Assembly (NCBI GenBank): GCA_021821235.1 | Contig: JAKACS010000257.1 | Span: 1-5,598, forward strand | Length of the DNA stretch: 5,598 nucleotides | Reading direction: 5' to 3' | From: Bacillota bacterium | Lineage (GTDB): Bacteria; Bacillota; Bacilli; Bacillales_B; DSM-18226 | Shown: positions 5,169-5,598 of the stretch, piece by piece | How positions within the stretch are numbered: position 1 is the stretch's first letter | Layout: each line of letters starts with the position of its first letter | Notes under the pieces: generated by a model | What the model saw: the letters and a program-made list of their open reading frames with translations, nothing else | Told to the model about the DNA's origin: nothing | The model's database searches: none | Translations under genes and position numbers: made by a program

Positions 5169-5598
5169 TTGAATCGAACGTATCTTAACCGGTCATTGAG
5201 ATTCTTTTTCGTGGTAGGAATTGTTATTTTAGCCGGCCTATCCATTTTCTATTTATCGAAGGTAACCTATCCATTTATTATTGCACTCGCAATCGCTTTC
5301 CTGATTAACCCGCTTGTAAACTTTTTCGAACAAAAAGGGCGGATGCCGCGCGTACTTGCAGTTCTTTTGGCTCTTTTGATTATGATCGCACTGTTTGCCG
5401 GGTTGATTACCTTGCTCATTGCTGAAATTGTCTCAGGGGCGAATTACTTGGCAAATGTGGTGCCAAAACATCTGGATACGTTAATAGCCTATATCGAAAA
5501 TGTATTCGCAGCACAGATTATCCCATTCTACAATAATATTAACAGCATGTTCAATAAACTGGATGCCGGCCAGCAAAGTACAATTATTGATAATATTC
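5169..5598 (+). CDS. ytvI: YtvI-like AI-2E/PerM family membrane protein, N-terminal part, truncated by window edge
   Basis: From TTG at 5169-5171 the frame stays open for 143 codons to the window edge. The protein starts MNRTYLNRSLRFFFVVGIVI when the TTG is read as Met. Hydrophobic segments at about residues 11-29, 34-53 and 62-86 match the start of AI-2E (PerM/UPF0118) family proteins, including the characteristic YPFIIALAIAFLINPLVNF stretch and a following soluble region (SGANYLANVVPKHLDTLIAYIEN). It closely resembles B. subtilis YtvI, annotated as a sporulation-associated integral membrane protein; its substrate is not established, and family members have been linked to autoinducer or ion export. 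The TTG is well supported by a perfect AAAGGAGG 7 nt upstream. It diverges from ytwI. About 60% of the protein is missing if it has the usual length of roughly 370 residues. Confidence 0.9.
   Translation, partial: MNRTYLNRSLRFFFVVGIVILAGLSIFYLSKVTYPFIIALAIAFLINPLVNFFEQKGRMPRVLAVLLALLIMIALFAGLITLLIAEIVSGANYLANVVPKHLDTLIAYIENVFAAQIIPFYNNINSMFNKLDAGQQSTIIDNI

Overview
The window looks like a chromosomal segment from a low-to-moderate GC Bacillaceae bacterium (Bacillus sensu lato). All the enzymes are typical Bacillus-type proteins. The order ytvI / ytwI-citZ-icd-mdh / (MaoC-like gene) matches what I recall of the TCA-branch locus next to phoPR in Bacillus. No database was searched, so every name rests on recognised protein sequence and motifs.

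Layout, right to left along the minus strand. A membrane protein of the UPF0756/DUF441 family (ytwI) is followed by a 393-nt gap that carries the citZ promoter region. Then come citrate synthase (citZ), NADP-dependent isocitrate dehydrogenase (icd) and malate dehydrogenase (mdh). A good intrinsic terminator closes mdh. Just beyond it lie a CcpA-type (cre-like) palindrome and the first 44 codons of a MaoC-like hot-dog protein that runs off the left edge. On the plus strand, diverging from ytwI, the 5' part of ytvI (AI-2E/PerM-family membrane protein) begins with a TTG codon and runs off the right edge.

citZ, icd and mdh encode the enzymes that make citrate from oxaloacetate and acetyl-CoA, oxidise isocitrate to 2-oxoglutarate, and regenerate oxaloacetate from malate. 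The best promoter upstream of citZ is TTCACA-17 nt-TATAAT. A cre-like site lies at its expected start point and an ATAA/TTAT dyad overlaps its -10 box, which suggests carbon-source control of the cluster. The citZ-icd and icd-mdh junctions each hold a strong stem-loop without a U-tract. These look more like RNA processing or stability elements, or partial attenuators, than terminators. I see no convincing separate promoter for icd or mdh.

The least ordinary DNA is the roughly 145-nt structured block between icd and mdh. It has several nested inverted repeats and two mutually exclusive hairpins, resembles a dispersed intergenic element, and may have separated the icd hairpin from whatever originally followed it. 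The other points worth a look are the long structured citZ leader with possible tiny ORFs, the cre-like site between terminator and ribosome binding site ahead of the MaoC-like gene, and a hairpin that contains the ytvI Shine-Dalgarno sequence. I found no tRNA, rRNA, CRISPR, intact insertion sequence or unfamiliar multi-gene system here.
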